DNA of 5,519 bases from the NCBI GenBank assembly GCA_021158305.1, contig JAGGUU010000155.1, positions 1-5,519 on the forward strand, read 5' to 3'. The notes under the pieces are model-generated. The model saw nothing but the letters and a program-made list of their open reading frames with translations, made no database searches and was not told the DNA's origin. The DNA comes from Candidatus Bathyarchaeota archaeon (GTDB taxonomy: Archaea; Thermoproteota; Bathyarchaeia; Bathyarchaeales; DTEX01). This document shows positions 1-5,519 of this stretch, in pieces (position 1 is the first letter of the stretch; each line of letters opens with the position of its first letter). The position numbers were made by a program, and so were the translations under genes.

Positions 1-82
1 TACATCCGATAGTGAAGACTATCGCCGATAACTTACCTGGATAATCAAGGAGGCTTAGCTTCTGAAAACCGCCTATTCTCAT
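1..82 (-). CDS. nrdG: Anaerobic ribonucleotide reductase activating protein NrdG (radical SAM), N-terminal 27 codons only
   Basis: Only the first 27 residues are in the window; the gene runs off the left edge. They read MRIGGFQKLSLLDYPGKLSA and then IVFTIGC. This is the characteristic N-terminus of NrdG/PflA-like activases, in which a GGFQK..L.DYPG..(S/A)..VF..GC stretch leads into the CxxxCxxC cluster motif. Cys27 should be the first of the three cluster cysteines; the other two lie outside the window. Known role of the family: a [4Fe-4S]/S-adenosylmethionine enzyme that abstracts hydrogen from the C-terminal glycine of NrdD, generating its glycyl radical in the cytoplasm. The ATG at 80-82 is preceded by a modest GGAAGA ribosome site. 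The gene follows nrdD after 21 nt on the same strand, the usual order for a co-transcribed activase. It is in the same frame as nrdD, with seven sense codons between the nrdD TAG and this ATG. The family call is firm despite the truncation because of the N-terminal signature and the neighbour. Confidence 0.9.
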   Translation of the reverse strand, partial: MRIGGFQKLSLLDYPGKLSAIVFTIGC

Positions 83-103
83 TCTTCCAGCGCTCTTTTT
101 ACA

Positions 104-2206
104 CTATGGAGAAACAAGTGCCTTATCAAACTTAGCTCTCTGCTTAAACTCTTCCTGCTTTCCCTCATTCCACTGATCTACAGGTCTCAAGTATCCTACA
201 GCCCTAGAGTACACCTCACATAGGGTCTTCCTTCCCTCGGCTTCACATCTTGGGCAGATGTGGTGTTCTCCGGGGATGTATCCGTGGATTGGGCATATAC
301 TGAAGGTAGGCGTAAGTGTGAAGTATGGAAGCCGAAAGTTCTCGCAGACTTTCCTCACAAGGGCTATTACTGAGTCTACAGGGGGATTGCTCTCGCCAAG
401 CCATATGTGAAATACTGTTCCACCAGTATACCTGACCTGTAAGGGATCTTGAAGCTCTAAAGCCTCCCAAAGATCATCTGTGAAGTAAACTGGGAGTTGC
501 GTGGAGTTTGTGTAGTAGGGTGCGGCTCCCTTCTTAACCTCCTCATTATTCGCGACGATTATGTCTGGATACTTCTTCTTGTCTATCTTAGCCAATCTAT
601 AAGATGACCCCTCAGCTGGTGTAGCTTCTAAATTGTATATGTTCCCAGTCTCTTCTTGAAAGTCCTGCAGCCTATTCCTCATGTAGTCTAGTACTCGAAT
701 AGCGAAGTCTAACCCATCCTTATCTCCTATTGTACATCCGAGGAAGTTTAAGCAAGCCTCATTCATGCCTACGAGGCCTATCGTATTGAAATGATTCTTC
801 CAGTATTCGCCGAATTCTTCCTTTATTCTGCGCAGATAAAACTTTGAGTATGGATACAGCCCCATCTCCGTGAACCTTTCAAGCCATCTCCTCTTTGTTT
901 CCAGCGCTTCCTTAGCTAGCTCCATCAAGTAGTCAAGTCTCTCAAAGAATTCTGTTTCATCCTTTGATAGATAGCCGATGCGAGGCATATTTATCGTAAC
1001 TACACCTATGCTCCCAGTTAGTGGATTCGCACCGAAGAGCCCACCTCCACGTTTCTTCAGCTCTCTCTTATCAAGGCGGAGATGGCAACACATGCTCCTA
1101 ACATCCTCAGGCTTCATGTCACTATTTATGAAGTTTGCAAAATATGGGACTCCATACTTCGCTGATGTCTCGAATATTTTCCGATGAACTGGGCTCTCCC
1201 AATCGAATTTCTTCGTGATATTTATCGTCGGTATCGGGAATGTGAAGACTCTGCCCACGGCGTCTCCTTCAAGCATAACCTCGGCTAGAGCCTTATTGAA
1301 GATATCCATCTCCTCTTGGAAGTCTCCATAAGTTTCATCTAGGATCTTCCCGCCAACTATAACAGGCTCGTTCTCCATAAACTTTGGAACTTCCAAGTCT
1401 AGGGTTATGTTTGTGAATGGAGTCTGGAAGCCAACCCTTGTTGGAACATTCATGTTGAACATGAACTCTTGAAGCGCCTGCTTCGTAGTCTTGAAGTCTA
1501 ATCTATCATACCGTATGAACGGTGCTAAGTATGTATCGAAGTTCGAGAATGCCTCCGCCCCGGCTGCTTCTCCTTGAAGAGTGAAGAAGAAGTTAACAAC
1601 TTGGCCGAGAGCGGTTCTCAAATGCTTCGCAGGTCTACTTGTAATCTTTCCCCTTACGCCTTTAAATCCGGTCAAGAGCAAGTCTTGCAGGTCCCATCCA
1701 ACACAGTATGGACCTAAAACCGCAAGGTTATGTATGTGGAAATCGCCATTCACGTGCGCCTTTCTTATCTCCGGAGTTCGCTTAAAAATTCTGTGTAGCC
1801 AGTATTGTGAGATCACTTGGGAAGATATATGAAAGTTTAATGCTTGCAGCGAGTATGTCATATTCGAGTTTTCTCTAATGAGCCATGTCTTCTTCTGGAG
1901 ATACTCGTCTACAAGCTCTCTTATCTGGGCATGGAGCGCCCTATAAAGTATGTACGCCTTCGCCGTTTTGTAGTGTCCATTCTCAACCAGAACCTTCTCA
2001 ACCATATCTTGAACTTGTTCAACTGTGGGTATTTCTCCAGGCTTCAGTCTCTTCTCTAACAACTGGACAACTTGATCTGCTAATTCTTCAGCTCTCTTCT
2101 TATCCTTTCCGCCGACTTCTTGGGCAGCCTTCCATATGGCCTCCACTATTTTCTTCTTATCAAACTTTACTATTCGCCCATCCCGCTTTCTAATCTTCTC
2201 TATCAA
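104..2206 (-). CDS. nrdD: Anaerobic (class III) ribonucleoside-triphosphate reductase NrdD, complete, 700 aa
   Basis: Reduces ribonucleotides to deoxyribonucleotides in the cytoplasm without oxygen, using a glycyl radical. Residues about 3-92 form an ATP-cone allosteric domain, starting KRDGRIVKFD. The alpha/beta barrel follows, with conserved blocks NGDFHIHNL (153-161), GPYCVGWDL (165-173), FQTPFTNITLD (260-270) and SMCCHLRLD (371-379). Cys168 and a cysteine of the Cys373-Cys374 pair correspond to the family's active-site cysteines. The C-terminus carries four likely zinc ligands, Cys638, Cys651, Cys654 and Cys663, then the glycyl radical motif RAVGYLRP with Gly671. The tail QWNEGKQEEF is typical of the Thermotoga/archaeal form. 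Length is normal and no key residue is missing. The start is TTG at 2204-2206, chosen because GGAGG at 2216-2220 lies 9 nt upstream and the ATP-cone begins at once. It ends with TAG and is followed by nrdG. I cannot decide from sequence alone whether the reductant is formate or a thioredoxin-like protein. Confidence 0.97.
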   Translation of the reverse strand: MIEKIRKRDGRIVKFDKKKIVEAIWKAAQEVGGKDKKRAEELADQVVQLLEKRLKPGEIPTVEQVQDMVEKVLVENGHYKTAKAYILYRALHAQIRELVDEYLQKKTWLIRENSNMTYSLQALNFHISSQVISQYWLHRIFKRTPEIRKAHVNGDFHIHNLAVLGPYCVGWDLQDLLLTGFKGVRGKITSRPAKHLRTALGQVVNFFFTLQGEAAGAEAFSNFDTYLAPFIRYDRLDFKTTKQALQEFMFNMNVPTRVGFQTPFTNITLDLEVPKFMENEPVIVGGKILDETYGDFQEEMDIFNKALAEVMLEGDAVGRVFTFPIPTINITKKFDWESPVHRKIFETSAKYGVPYFANFINSDMKPEDVRSMCCHLRLDKRELKKRGGGLFGANPLTGSIGVVTINMPRIGYLSKDETEFFERLDYLMELAKEALETKRRWLERFTEMGLYPYSKFYLRRIKEEFGEYWKNHFNTIGLVGMNEACLNFLGCTIGDKDGLDFAIRVLDYMRNRLQDFQEETGNIYNLEATPAEGSSYRLAKIDKKKYPDIIVANNEEVKKGAAPYYTNSTQLPVYFTDDLWEALELQDPLQVRYTGGTVFHIWLGESNPPVDSVIALVRKVCENFRLPYFTLTPTFSICPIHGYIPGEHHICPRCEAEGRKTLCEVYSRAVGYLRPVDQWNEGKQEEFKQRAKFDKALVSP

Positions 2207-2215
2207 TAATTAGCT

Positions 2216-2220
2216 CCTCC
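2216..2220 (-). promoter_or_regulatory. Shine-Dalgarno site that fixes the TTG start of nrdD
   Basis: On the minus strand GGAGG is followed by nine bases and then TTG (2204-2206). The next methionine in frame is Met68, well inside the ATP-cone, so the TTG with this ribosome site is by far the best start. Confidence 0.75.
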
Positions 2221-2245
2221 TGCAATATGATACACAAAAACGCAG

Positions 2246-2253
2246 ATTTAAAC
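2246..2253 (-). promoter_or_regulatory. Probable archaeal TATA box for nrdDG
   Basis: The minus strand reads GTTTAAAT, preceded by AATTTGA, which could serve as a purine-containing BRE-like flank. Counting about 26 nt from the box centre puts the transcription start near 2221-2225. That gives a leader of about 15-20 nt, just enough to include the GGAGG at 2216-2220. I see no recognisable NrdR-type box. The placement is consistent, but the element is short and AT-rich, so this is an inference. Confidence 0.5.
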
Positions 2254-2300
2254 TCAAATTATGCATGCCTCACTTACAAATGCACAAGGCTCCTCAAATA

Positions 2301-2320
2301 CTTTATTGAAGCCATTAAAG
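2301..2320. promoter_or_regulatory. Imperfect 20-bp inverted repeat between the divergent promoters (weak operator candidate)
   Basis: CTTTATTGAAGCCATTAAAG pairs at 7 of 10 positions, with perfect outer arms CTTTA/TAAAG. It lies midway between the nrdD and dehydrogenase promoters, where a shared regulator could bind. A match of this quality is expected by chance about once in a stretch of this size and composition, so support is weak. Confidence 0.15.
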
Positions 2321-2353
2321 AAACAGACGATTCTCTGCATGATTAAACATTTC

Positions 2354-2361
2354 TTTAAAAA
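2354..2361 (+). promoter_or_regulatory. Probable archaeal TATA box for the dehydrogenase gene
   Basis: TTTAAAAA is centred near 2357-2358. An archaeal start site about 26 nt downstream would fall near 2384, only a few bases before the ATG at 2390. No convincing Shine-Dalgarno precedes that ATG (the nearest G-rich stretch is GTGGG at 2376-2380). The transcript may therefore be leaderless or carry a leader of a few bases. This contrasts with the strong ribosome sites of the other genes here. Confidence 0.5.
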
Positions 2362-2362
2362 G

Positions 2363-2376
2363 CGTATAGATATACG
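2363..2376. promoter_or_regulatory. Perfect 14-bp palindrome CGTATA-GA-TATACG, candidate operator of the dehydrogenase promoter
   Basis: Two exactly complementary 6-bp arms are separated by 2 bp. The palindrome begins two bases after the TATA box and ends 13 bases before the ATG, so it occupies the stretch between TATA box and predicted transcription start. A dimeric repressor bound there would block RNA polymerase recruitment or initiation. The sequence symmetry is seen directly; the operator role is inferred from position only. Confidence 0.35.
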
Positions 2377-2389
2377 TGGGTTATGAGAA

Positions 2390-3409
2390 ATGCGTTGCAG
2401 ACGGATAATCTTTAGAGAACCTAAAAAAGTCGAGATTGAGGAAACAGAAGTTCCGGAGCCTTCTCCAAGCCAAGTCTTGATAAGAACCAGGGCGACGTTA
2501 ATAAGTACAGGTACCGAACTGACGATGCTCAGCGGAGAATATCCTAAAGGCTCTGTCTGGGATAACATAACAAGGTACCCTGTGGTTCCCGGATATTCCA
2601 ATTGCGGAGTGATCGAATCTGTTGGAGAGAAAGTCAAAAGACTTAAGGCTGGAGACCGGGTTTTAAGCACCGCGCCTCATGCTGAATATGCAGTTGTTGA
2701 TGAACGAAGAGCCGTGAAGGTGCCGGATGGCATATCCGACGAAGAAGCTACTTTCGGAACTTTATCCGCAACCGTCATGAACTCTGTTAGGTTGGCAGAT
2801 ATTAAACTCGGAGAAACAGTGGTGATAGTTGGTGCTGGGATTCTAGGGCAGCTTGCATGTCAGTTCAGTAGACTATGCGGCGGATTTCCAGTGATCGCTG
2901 TGGATCTCTCTGATAAAAGATTAGAAATTGCTAGGAAACTTGGAGCAGCCGTTACTATACAGCCAGAAAGGGAAGATGCAGCAGAGAAAATTATGAAGTT
3001 AACAAAGGGGAAGGGGGCTGATGTCGTCTTCGAAGTCACCGGAAATCCGGAGGTTATTCCTTGGGAACTCAGCCTCGTCAAGGAGCAGGGAAGACTTATA
3101 CTTCTGAGCTCTCCAAGAGGCATTACGAAGCTAGACTTCCACGACTTAGTAAACAGACCTAGCAGAGTAATTATAGGTACCCACGTCTCAAGTCATCCTT
3201 CCCATGAGACTCCATACAATCCTTGGACATGGGAAAGAAATGTTGAGCTCTTCTTTGATCTTCTCTCTGCAGGTCTTGTGAATGTAAAAGATTTAATCAC
3301 TGACCGCTACAGATGGACGGATGCAAAGCAGGTTTATCAGAGACTGCTTGACCCCTTTGGGGAAAGACTTCAATCCTTAGGGGTGATCTTGAAGTTTAGA
3401 GAGAATTAG
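2390..3409 (+). CDS. NAD-binding medium-chain dehydrogenase, zinc-ligand-free 'STGTEL' type (bacteriochlorophyllide dehydrogenase BchC-like family), substrate unknown
   Basis: This 339-aa protein has the two-domain medium-chain dehydrogenase/reductase fold. The N-terminal GroES-like domain (about 1-130) carries ISTGTEL (38-44), VPGYSNCG (66-73), KAGDRV (86-91) and PHAEY (96-100). The Rossmann domain has GAGILG at 148-153 and Asp172 after the second strand, favouring NAD(H) over NADP(H). The C-terminal part has HVSSHPSHETPYNPWTWERN (265-284) and LITDRYRWTDA. Where classical alcohol dehydrogenases have catalytic zinc ligands Cys (CGSD) and His (GHE), this protein has Thr40 and Tyr69. The four-cysteine structural zinc lobe is also missing. 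It therefore probably works without zinc. Relatives include BchC-like and uncharacterised, possibly sugar- or polyol-related, dehydrogenases; nothing here suggests chlorophyll synthesis. It is monocistronic, divergent from nrdD and convergent with the iron operon. The ATG is the only reasonable start, since TGA lies two codons upstream in frame. Family assignment is strong; the reaction is not assignable. Confidence 0.88.
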   Translation: MRCRRIIFREPKKVEIEETEVPEPSPSQVLIRTRATLISTGTELTMLSGEYPKGSVWDNITRYPVVPGYSNCGVIESVGEKVKRLKAGDRVLSTAPHAEYAVVDERRAVKVPDGISDEEATFGTLSATVMNSVRLADIKLGETVVIVGAGILGQLACQFSRLCGGFPVIAVDLSDKRLEIARKLGAAVTIQPEREDAAEKIMKLTKGKGADVVFEVTGNPEVIPWELSLVKEQGRLILLSSPRGITKLDFHDLVNRPSRVIIGTHVSSHPSHETPYNPWTWERNVELFFDLLSAGLVNVKDLITDRYRWTDAKQVYQRLLDPFGERLQSLGVILKFREN

Positions 3410-3445
3410 CCGCTTACAAACGAATCATATTAAGAATCTCTCTAG

Positions 3446-3925
3446 TTAACTTCGCCTTACTACTTTCAGAGCTACATATCCTAACGGCGCAGATAAGAAA
3501 GCGAGCCATATCTCGGGTCTAAAAATTCCAGTACTCAATGTCCCCGCCGCCAACCACTCCCACGTCCATCCCTCACCTGACAAATAGGACAAACAAGCTC
3601 CAATTCCATCTGCAAATACTATTAGCAGGTATACTGTCCCAAATGTAACCGAGAGCAGAGCGCCGACCAGAATGAATCCTATGGATTCATACTTATCCCT
3701 CCATAAAGGAAGAGCCCCGAGAAAGACGATGCCTATCACAAGGGCTGCAAGTCCCCCAAACAAATCGTCCCCGGGGAGGCCTAGCAGAGAAAGATTGCCT
3801 TCGGGGTTTATGAACCAGTTCCAGAACGCCGCTGAGAACTCAGCAATGCCTATGATGATGTATAATCCCCCTATGATCGCCGCGTATGCCGCCATATATC
3901 TTCCCATCTTTTTATTCATTTCCAT
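3446..3925 (-). CDS. Unidentified four-helix membrane protein encoded at the end of the feo operon, 159 aa
   Basis: I do not recognise a family. The sequence shows four hydrophobic segments at about residues 11-33, 55-75, 82-105 and 138-156. The short cytoplasmic-looking pieces are basic (KKMGR at 5-9, WRDK at 75-78, KVVRRS at the end). The loops at 34-54 and 106-137 are acidic and aromatic, the latter with GWTWEW at 119-124. By the positive-inside rule both termini are in the cytoplasm. There is no signal peptide, zinc finger or obvious metal motif; Cys111 is the only cysteine. The ATG at 3923-3925 has GGAGG at 3933-3937, 7 nt away, and is preferred to Met3. Only 12 nt separate it from the FeoB permease stop, so it is almost certainly co-transcribed. 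It could be an accessory subunit of the iron transporter or an unrelated passenger. It is not FeoC, which is a small soluble winged-helix protein. Confidence 0.8.
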   Translation of the reverse strand: MEMNKKMGRYMAAYAAIIGGLYIIIGIAEFSAAFWNWFINPEGNLSLLGLPGDDLFGGLAALVIGIVFLGALPLWRDKYESIGFILVGALLSVTFGTVYLLIVFADGIGACLSYLSGEGWTWEWLAAGTLSTGIFRPEIWLAFLSAPLGYVALKVVRRS

Positions 3926-3932
3926 AACATTG

Positions 3933-3940
3933 CCTCCTTA
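3933..3940 (-). promoter_or_regulatory. Fused stop/Shine-Dalgarno TAAGGAGG coupling the FeoB permease to the membrane protein
   Basis: The permease stop codon TAA (3938-3940) runs directly into GGAGG (3933-3937), which is 7 nt from the ATG of the next gene. Ribosomes finishing the permease sit on this site, which favours reinitiation and linked expression of the two membrane proteins. Confidence 0.7.
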
Positions 3941-5251
3941 CATGTATCCTAAACCATGTCCTACCGTGATGATTAGTAGAGAAACAGCATATGCTAGTAC
4001 AAGTCCGTACAGAACTGCGAAGATCGTCCATTTCCAAGAATTCGTCTCCCTATATATGACGCCAAGGGTTGCGACGCATGGTATATAAATCAGCGTGAAT
4101 GCCATAAAAGCCAGCCCTGTGACCGGTGTAAAGATTCCTTCGCTCCTAATGACTTCCTGAATCTCTCCTATCTCGCTCTCTTCACCCATTCCAAACATTA
4201 CAGCGAAGGATCCGACAACTATTTCTTTAGCTATGAAGCCGAAGGCTAATGCCACGGCGCCTCTCCAGTCGAAACCAAGCGGGCGGAAGATAGGCTCAAG
4301 CGCATGTCCAAGCATCGCTAAATAGGTTTCTTCTAGGGGCGCACCCCATGGATGACTTGAGAGAAACCAAACAACTATAATACCAGCCAAGATTATTGTT
4401 CCAGCCTTCTTTAGGAATAAAACGCCTCTCTCCCACATGTGAATCAATGTGCTCTTGAATGTCGGCATAGAATACATAGGGAGTTCAAGAATGAAGGGTG
4501 AGGGTCTTCCCTTAAAGTATGGTATAGTCCTCCTAAGAAGTAAGGCGACGAATACCGCTAAAACTATTCCGAGAATATACATGGCATAGGTTCCGGCCGC
4601 TGCATATGAGCCTAAGACTGCTCCGCCAATTAGGACGTAAACTGGAAGCCTAGCACTGCAGGACATCAGCGGATTCACAAGTATCGTCAGTATTCGATCC
4701 TTCTCGCTGTCTATTGTTCTCGTAGCCATAATCCCCGGAATATTACATCCGAATCCTATAAGCATAGGAATGAAGGACTTCCCATGAAGCCCAAGTTTAT
4801 ACATGATTCTATCAACTACGAAGGCAGCTCTTGCCAGGTAGCCGCTGTCCTCGAGTATCGACAGTCCGAAGAAGAGGAAGAATATTGGTGGAAGAAAGAC
4901 GAGCACGCCGCCCAATCCCCCAAAGATTCCCTCAGCCAAAAAGCTTGCGATATGCTCATCTCCGATTACTGAATATGAAATCTCTCCAAGACTGCTGAAG
5001 AACATATCTATGATGTCTGAGAATGGAGCTGAAACGTCAAAGGTGAAACGGAAAAGAGCCCACCAGAATGCGAGGAAGATTGGTATGCCCAAGTACTTGT
5101 TCAGAAAAACTCTGTCTAGGAGATCTGAGAGTGTCAGAGGCTTAGCTCCTCTAAGAACCCTCGGCAAGATTTCTGCTATGAATTCATAGCGTTTCTCAGC
5201 GAAGAAAACCTCAGGGTCTTCGCCCAGCACTTCTCTAGCCTTCACGCTCAA
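3938..5251 (-). CDS. feoB: Ferrous iron transporter FeoB, membrane permease part as a separate polypeptide, 437 aa
   Basis: Fe(II) permease of the cytoplasmic membrane, lacking the usual N-terminal GTPase domain. It begins in the linker that normally follows that domain (EDPEVFFAEKRYEFIAEIL, 11-29). The first membrane helix is at about 54-73. The first Gate repeat contains SILEDSGYLARAAFVVDRIM (131-150), GFGCNIPGIMATRT (166-179) and SCSARLPVY (197-205). The second Gate repeat covers about 277-395, with FGFIAKEIVVGSF (337-349) and YIPCVATLGVIYRE (389-402). Cys169, Cys198 and Cys392 sit at conserved FeoB positions implicated in the metal path. About eight membrane segments are visible and the C-terminus is complete. 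The TTG start at 5249-5251 is the first possible one, because TAA is the codon just before it in frame, and GGAGGT precedes it by 6 nt. A GTG at codon 3 is the alternative. The start overlaps the stop of the GTPase gene as TTGA, so the two halves should assemble into a two-chain FeoB. Confidence 0.95.
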   Translation of the reverse strand: MSVKAREVLGEDPEVFFAEKRYEFIAEILPRVLRGAKPLTLSDLLDRVFLNKYLGIPIFLAFWWALFRFTFDVSAPFSDIIDMFFSSLGEISYSVIGDEHIASFLAEGIFGGLGGVLVFLPPIFFLFFGLSILEDSGYLARAAFVVDRIMYKLGLHGKSFIPMLIGFGCNIPGIMATRTIDSEKDRILTILVNPLMSCSARLPVYVLIGGAVLGSYAAAGTYAMYILGIVLAVFVALLLRRTIPYFKGRPSPFILELPMYSMPTFKSTLIHMWERGVLFLKKAGTIILAGIIVVWFLSSHPWGAPLEETYLAMLGHALEPIFRPLGFDWRGAVALAFGFIAKEIVVGSFAVMFGMGEESEIGEIQEVIRSEGIFTPVTGLAFMAFTLIYIPCVATLGVIYRETNSWKWTIFAVLYGLVLAYAVSLLIITVGHGLGYM

Positions 5252-5519
5252 TTAATTACCTCCAAGATCTCATTTCTAAATCTACTTTTCTCAACCTCTT
5301 TTAGGATCTCTTCATCTCCTTCGAGGATCTTAATCGCAAGCCACCTCGTCGGATATCTGCTCGACAAGTCCTTGTCCTTAAGGATCGTTCTCTCAACCCT
5401 TGAGATAAGCTTCTCAGCAGCCTTACCATAACCTATAGTCACTTTTCTTCTCTTCTTCTCCCTAGCAGCCTCGAGTACAGCTTCCAAGAGCTTATCAATT
5501 CCCTCCTTCGTCGTAGCAA
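5248..5519 (-). CDS. feoB: FeoB GTPase protein (separate G-domain polypeptide), C-terminal 89 residues only
   Basis: The gene enters from the right edge. The visible frame begins ATTKEGIDKLLEAVLEAARE, which matches the end of a FeoB G domain: a G5-like (S/A)xxKEGI loop followed by a helix. Next comes the helical, GDI-like domain that links to the membrane part in ordinary FeoB. RYPTRWLAIKILEGDEEI (residues 54-71 of the visible piece) is a typical FeoB stretch (xxRWLAxKLLEGDxx). The nucleotide-binding motifs G1-G4 lie outside the window. The protein stops with TGA at 5248-5250 after EILEVIN, where an ordinary FeoB would continue into its permease. In-frame coding extends to the window edge, so the TTG at 5485-5487 is an internal leucine and not the start. 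Expected role: GTP-driven control of the permease encoded immediately downstream. A feoA gene may lie further upstream, but that cannot be seen. Confidence 0.9.
   Translation of the reverse strand, partial: ATTKEGIDKLLEAVLEAAREKKRRKVTIGYGKAAEKLISRVERTILKDKDLSSRYPTRWLAIKILEGDEEILKEVEKSRFRNEILEVIN
5258..5263 (-). promoter_or_regulatory. Shine-Dalgarno GGAGGT inside the end of the FeoB GTPase gene, serving the permease TTG
   Basis: The bases also encode part of Leu-Glu-Val near the GTPase C-terminus (TTG GAG GTA). They lie 6 nt before the TTG at 5249-5251, a good distance for initiation. Together with the TTGA stop/start overlap this indicates termination-reinitiation. It also argues, though not conclusively, that the FeoB split is real and not a base-calling error. 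Confidence 0.65.

Noticed and set aside
1581..2193. Several open frames of 70-102 codons on the plus strand inside nrdD
   Set aside because: All are antisense to the conserved ATP-cone and barrel of NrdD, and their products are low-quality sequences without known motifs.
2207..2389. NrdR-type operator or riboswitch upstream of nrdD
   Set aside because: No ACACnATAT-like repeat pair or conserved structured element is visible. The predicted leader of about 15-20 nt is too short for a riboswitch.
2254..2670. 138-codon open frame on the minus strand over the dehydrogenase start and its promoter region
   Set aside because: It lies antisense to the conserved N-terminal domain of the dehydrogenase, resembles no protein, and would place coding sequence over the nrdD TATA box.
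3410..3445. Terminator between the convergent dehydrogenase and feo operon
   Set aside because: The 36-nt gap has neither a stable hairpin nor a clear T-run on either strand, so no terminator can be supported.
3672..4088. 138-codon plus-strand open frame across the feo permease/membrane-protein junction
   Set aside because: It is antisense to two well-supported membrane genes and its predicted product has no recognisable domain, so it is a shadow frame.
5245..5262. Programmed -1 ribosomal frameshift joining the two FeoB parts
   Set aside because: The sequence around GTA ATT AAT TGA does not form an X-XXY-YYZ slippery heptamer, and an independent start with its own Shine-Dalgarno explains the arrangement more simply.

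Overview
The window most likely comes from an anaerobic, probably thermophilic archaeon, possibly of the Thermoproteota/Bathyarchaeia type. The evidence is suggestive, not decisive. Arginine is often encoded by AGA/AGG. Both identifiable promoters look like archaeal TATA boxes sited for transcription start about 26 nt downstream. Two genes start with TTG behind strong GGAGG Shine-Dalgarno sites. The gene content (oxygen-sensitive class III ribonucleotide reductase plus ferrous iron uptake) points to anoxic life. A thermophilic bacterium cannot be excluded.

Layout from left to right. (1) Positions 1-2206, minus strand: an nrdD-nrdG operon. The whole class III ribonucleotide reductase gene is present (700 aa, with ATP-cone, zinc site and glycyl radical motif). 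It is followed after 21 nt by the first 27 codons of its radical-SAM activase, which runs off the left edge. (2) Positions 2207-2389: a short divergent intergenic region holding a promoter for each side and a perfect 14-bp palindrome just below the TATA box of the rightward gene. (3) Positions 2390-3409, plus strand: a single NAD-binding medium-chain dehydrogenase of the 'STGTEL' type, which lacks the zinc ligands of classical alcohol dehydrogenases. (4) Positions 3410-3445: a 36-nt convergent gap with no clear terminator. (5) Positions 3446-5519, minus strand: an iron uptake operon read right to left. It contains the end of a FeoB GTPase domain (cut by the right edge), the FeoB membrane permease as a separate gene, and an unidentified four-helix membrane protein.

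How the genes work together. NrdG would install the glycyl radical on NrdD so that it can make deoxynucleotides without oxygen. The Feo genes import Fe(II), which among other uses supplies the [4Fe-4S] cluster of NrdG. The dehydrogenase is a separate transcription unit of unknown substrate.

The most notable feature is that FeoB is broken into a GTPase polypeptide and a permease polypeptide at a TTGA stop/start overlap, with a well-placed Shine-Dalgarno in the last codons of the first part. The unknown membrane protein is linked by an equally tight junction, with its Shine-Dalgarno directly after the permease stop codon. I see no CRISPR array, mobile element, tRNA or rRNA here, and nothing that clearly amounts to an entirely new system.
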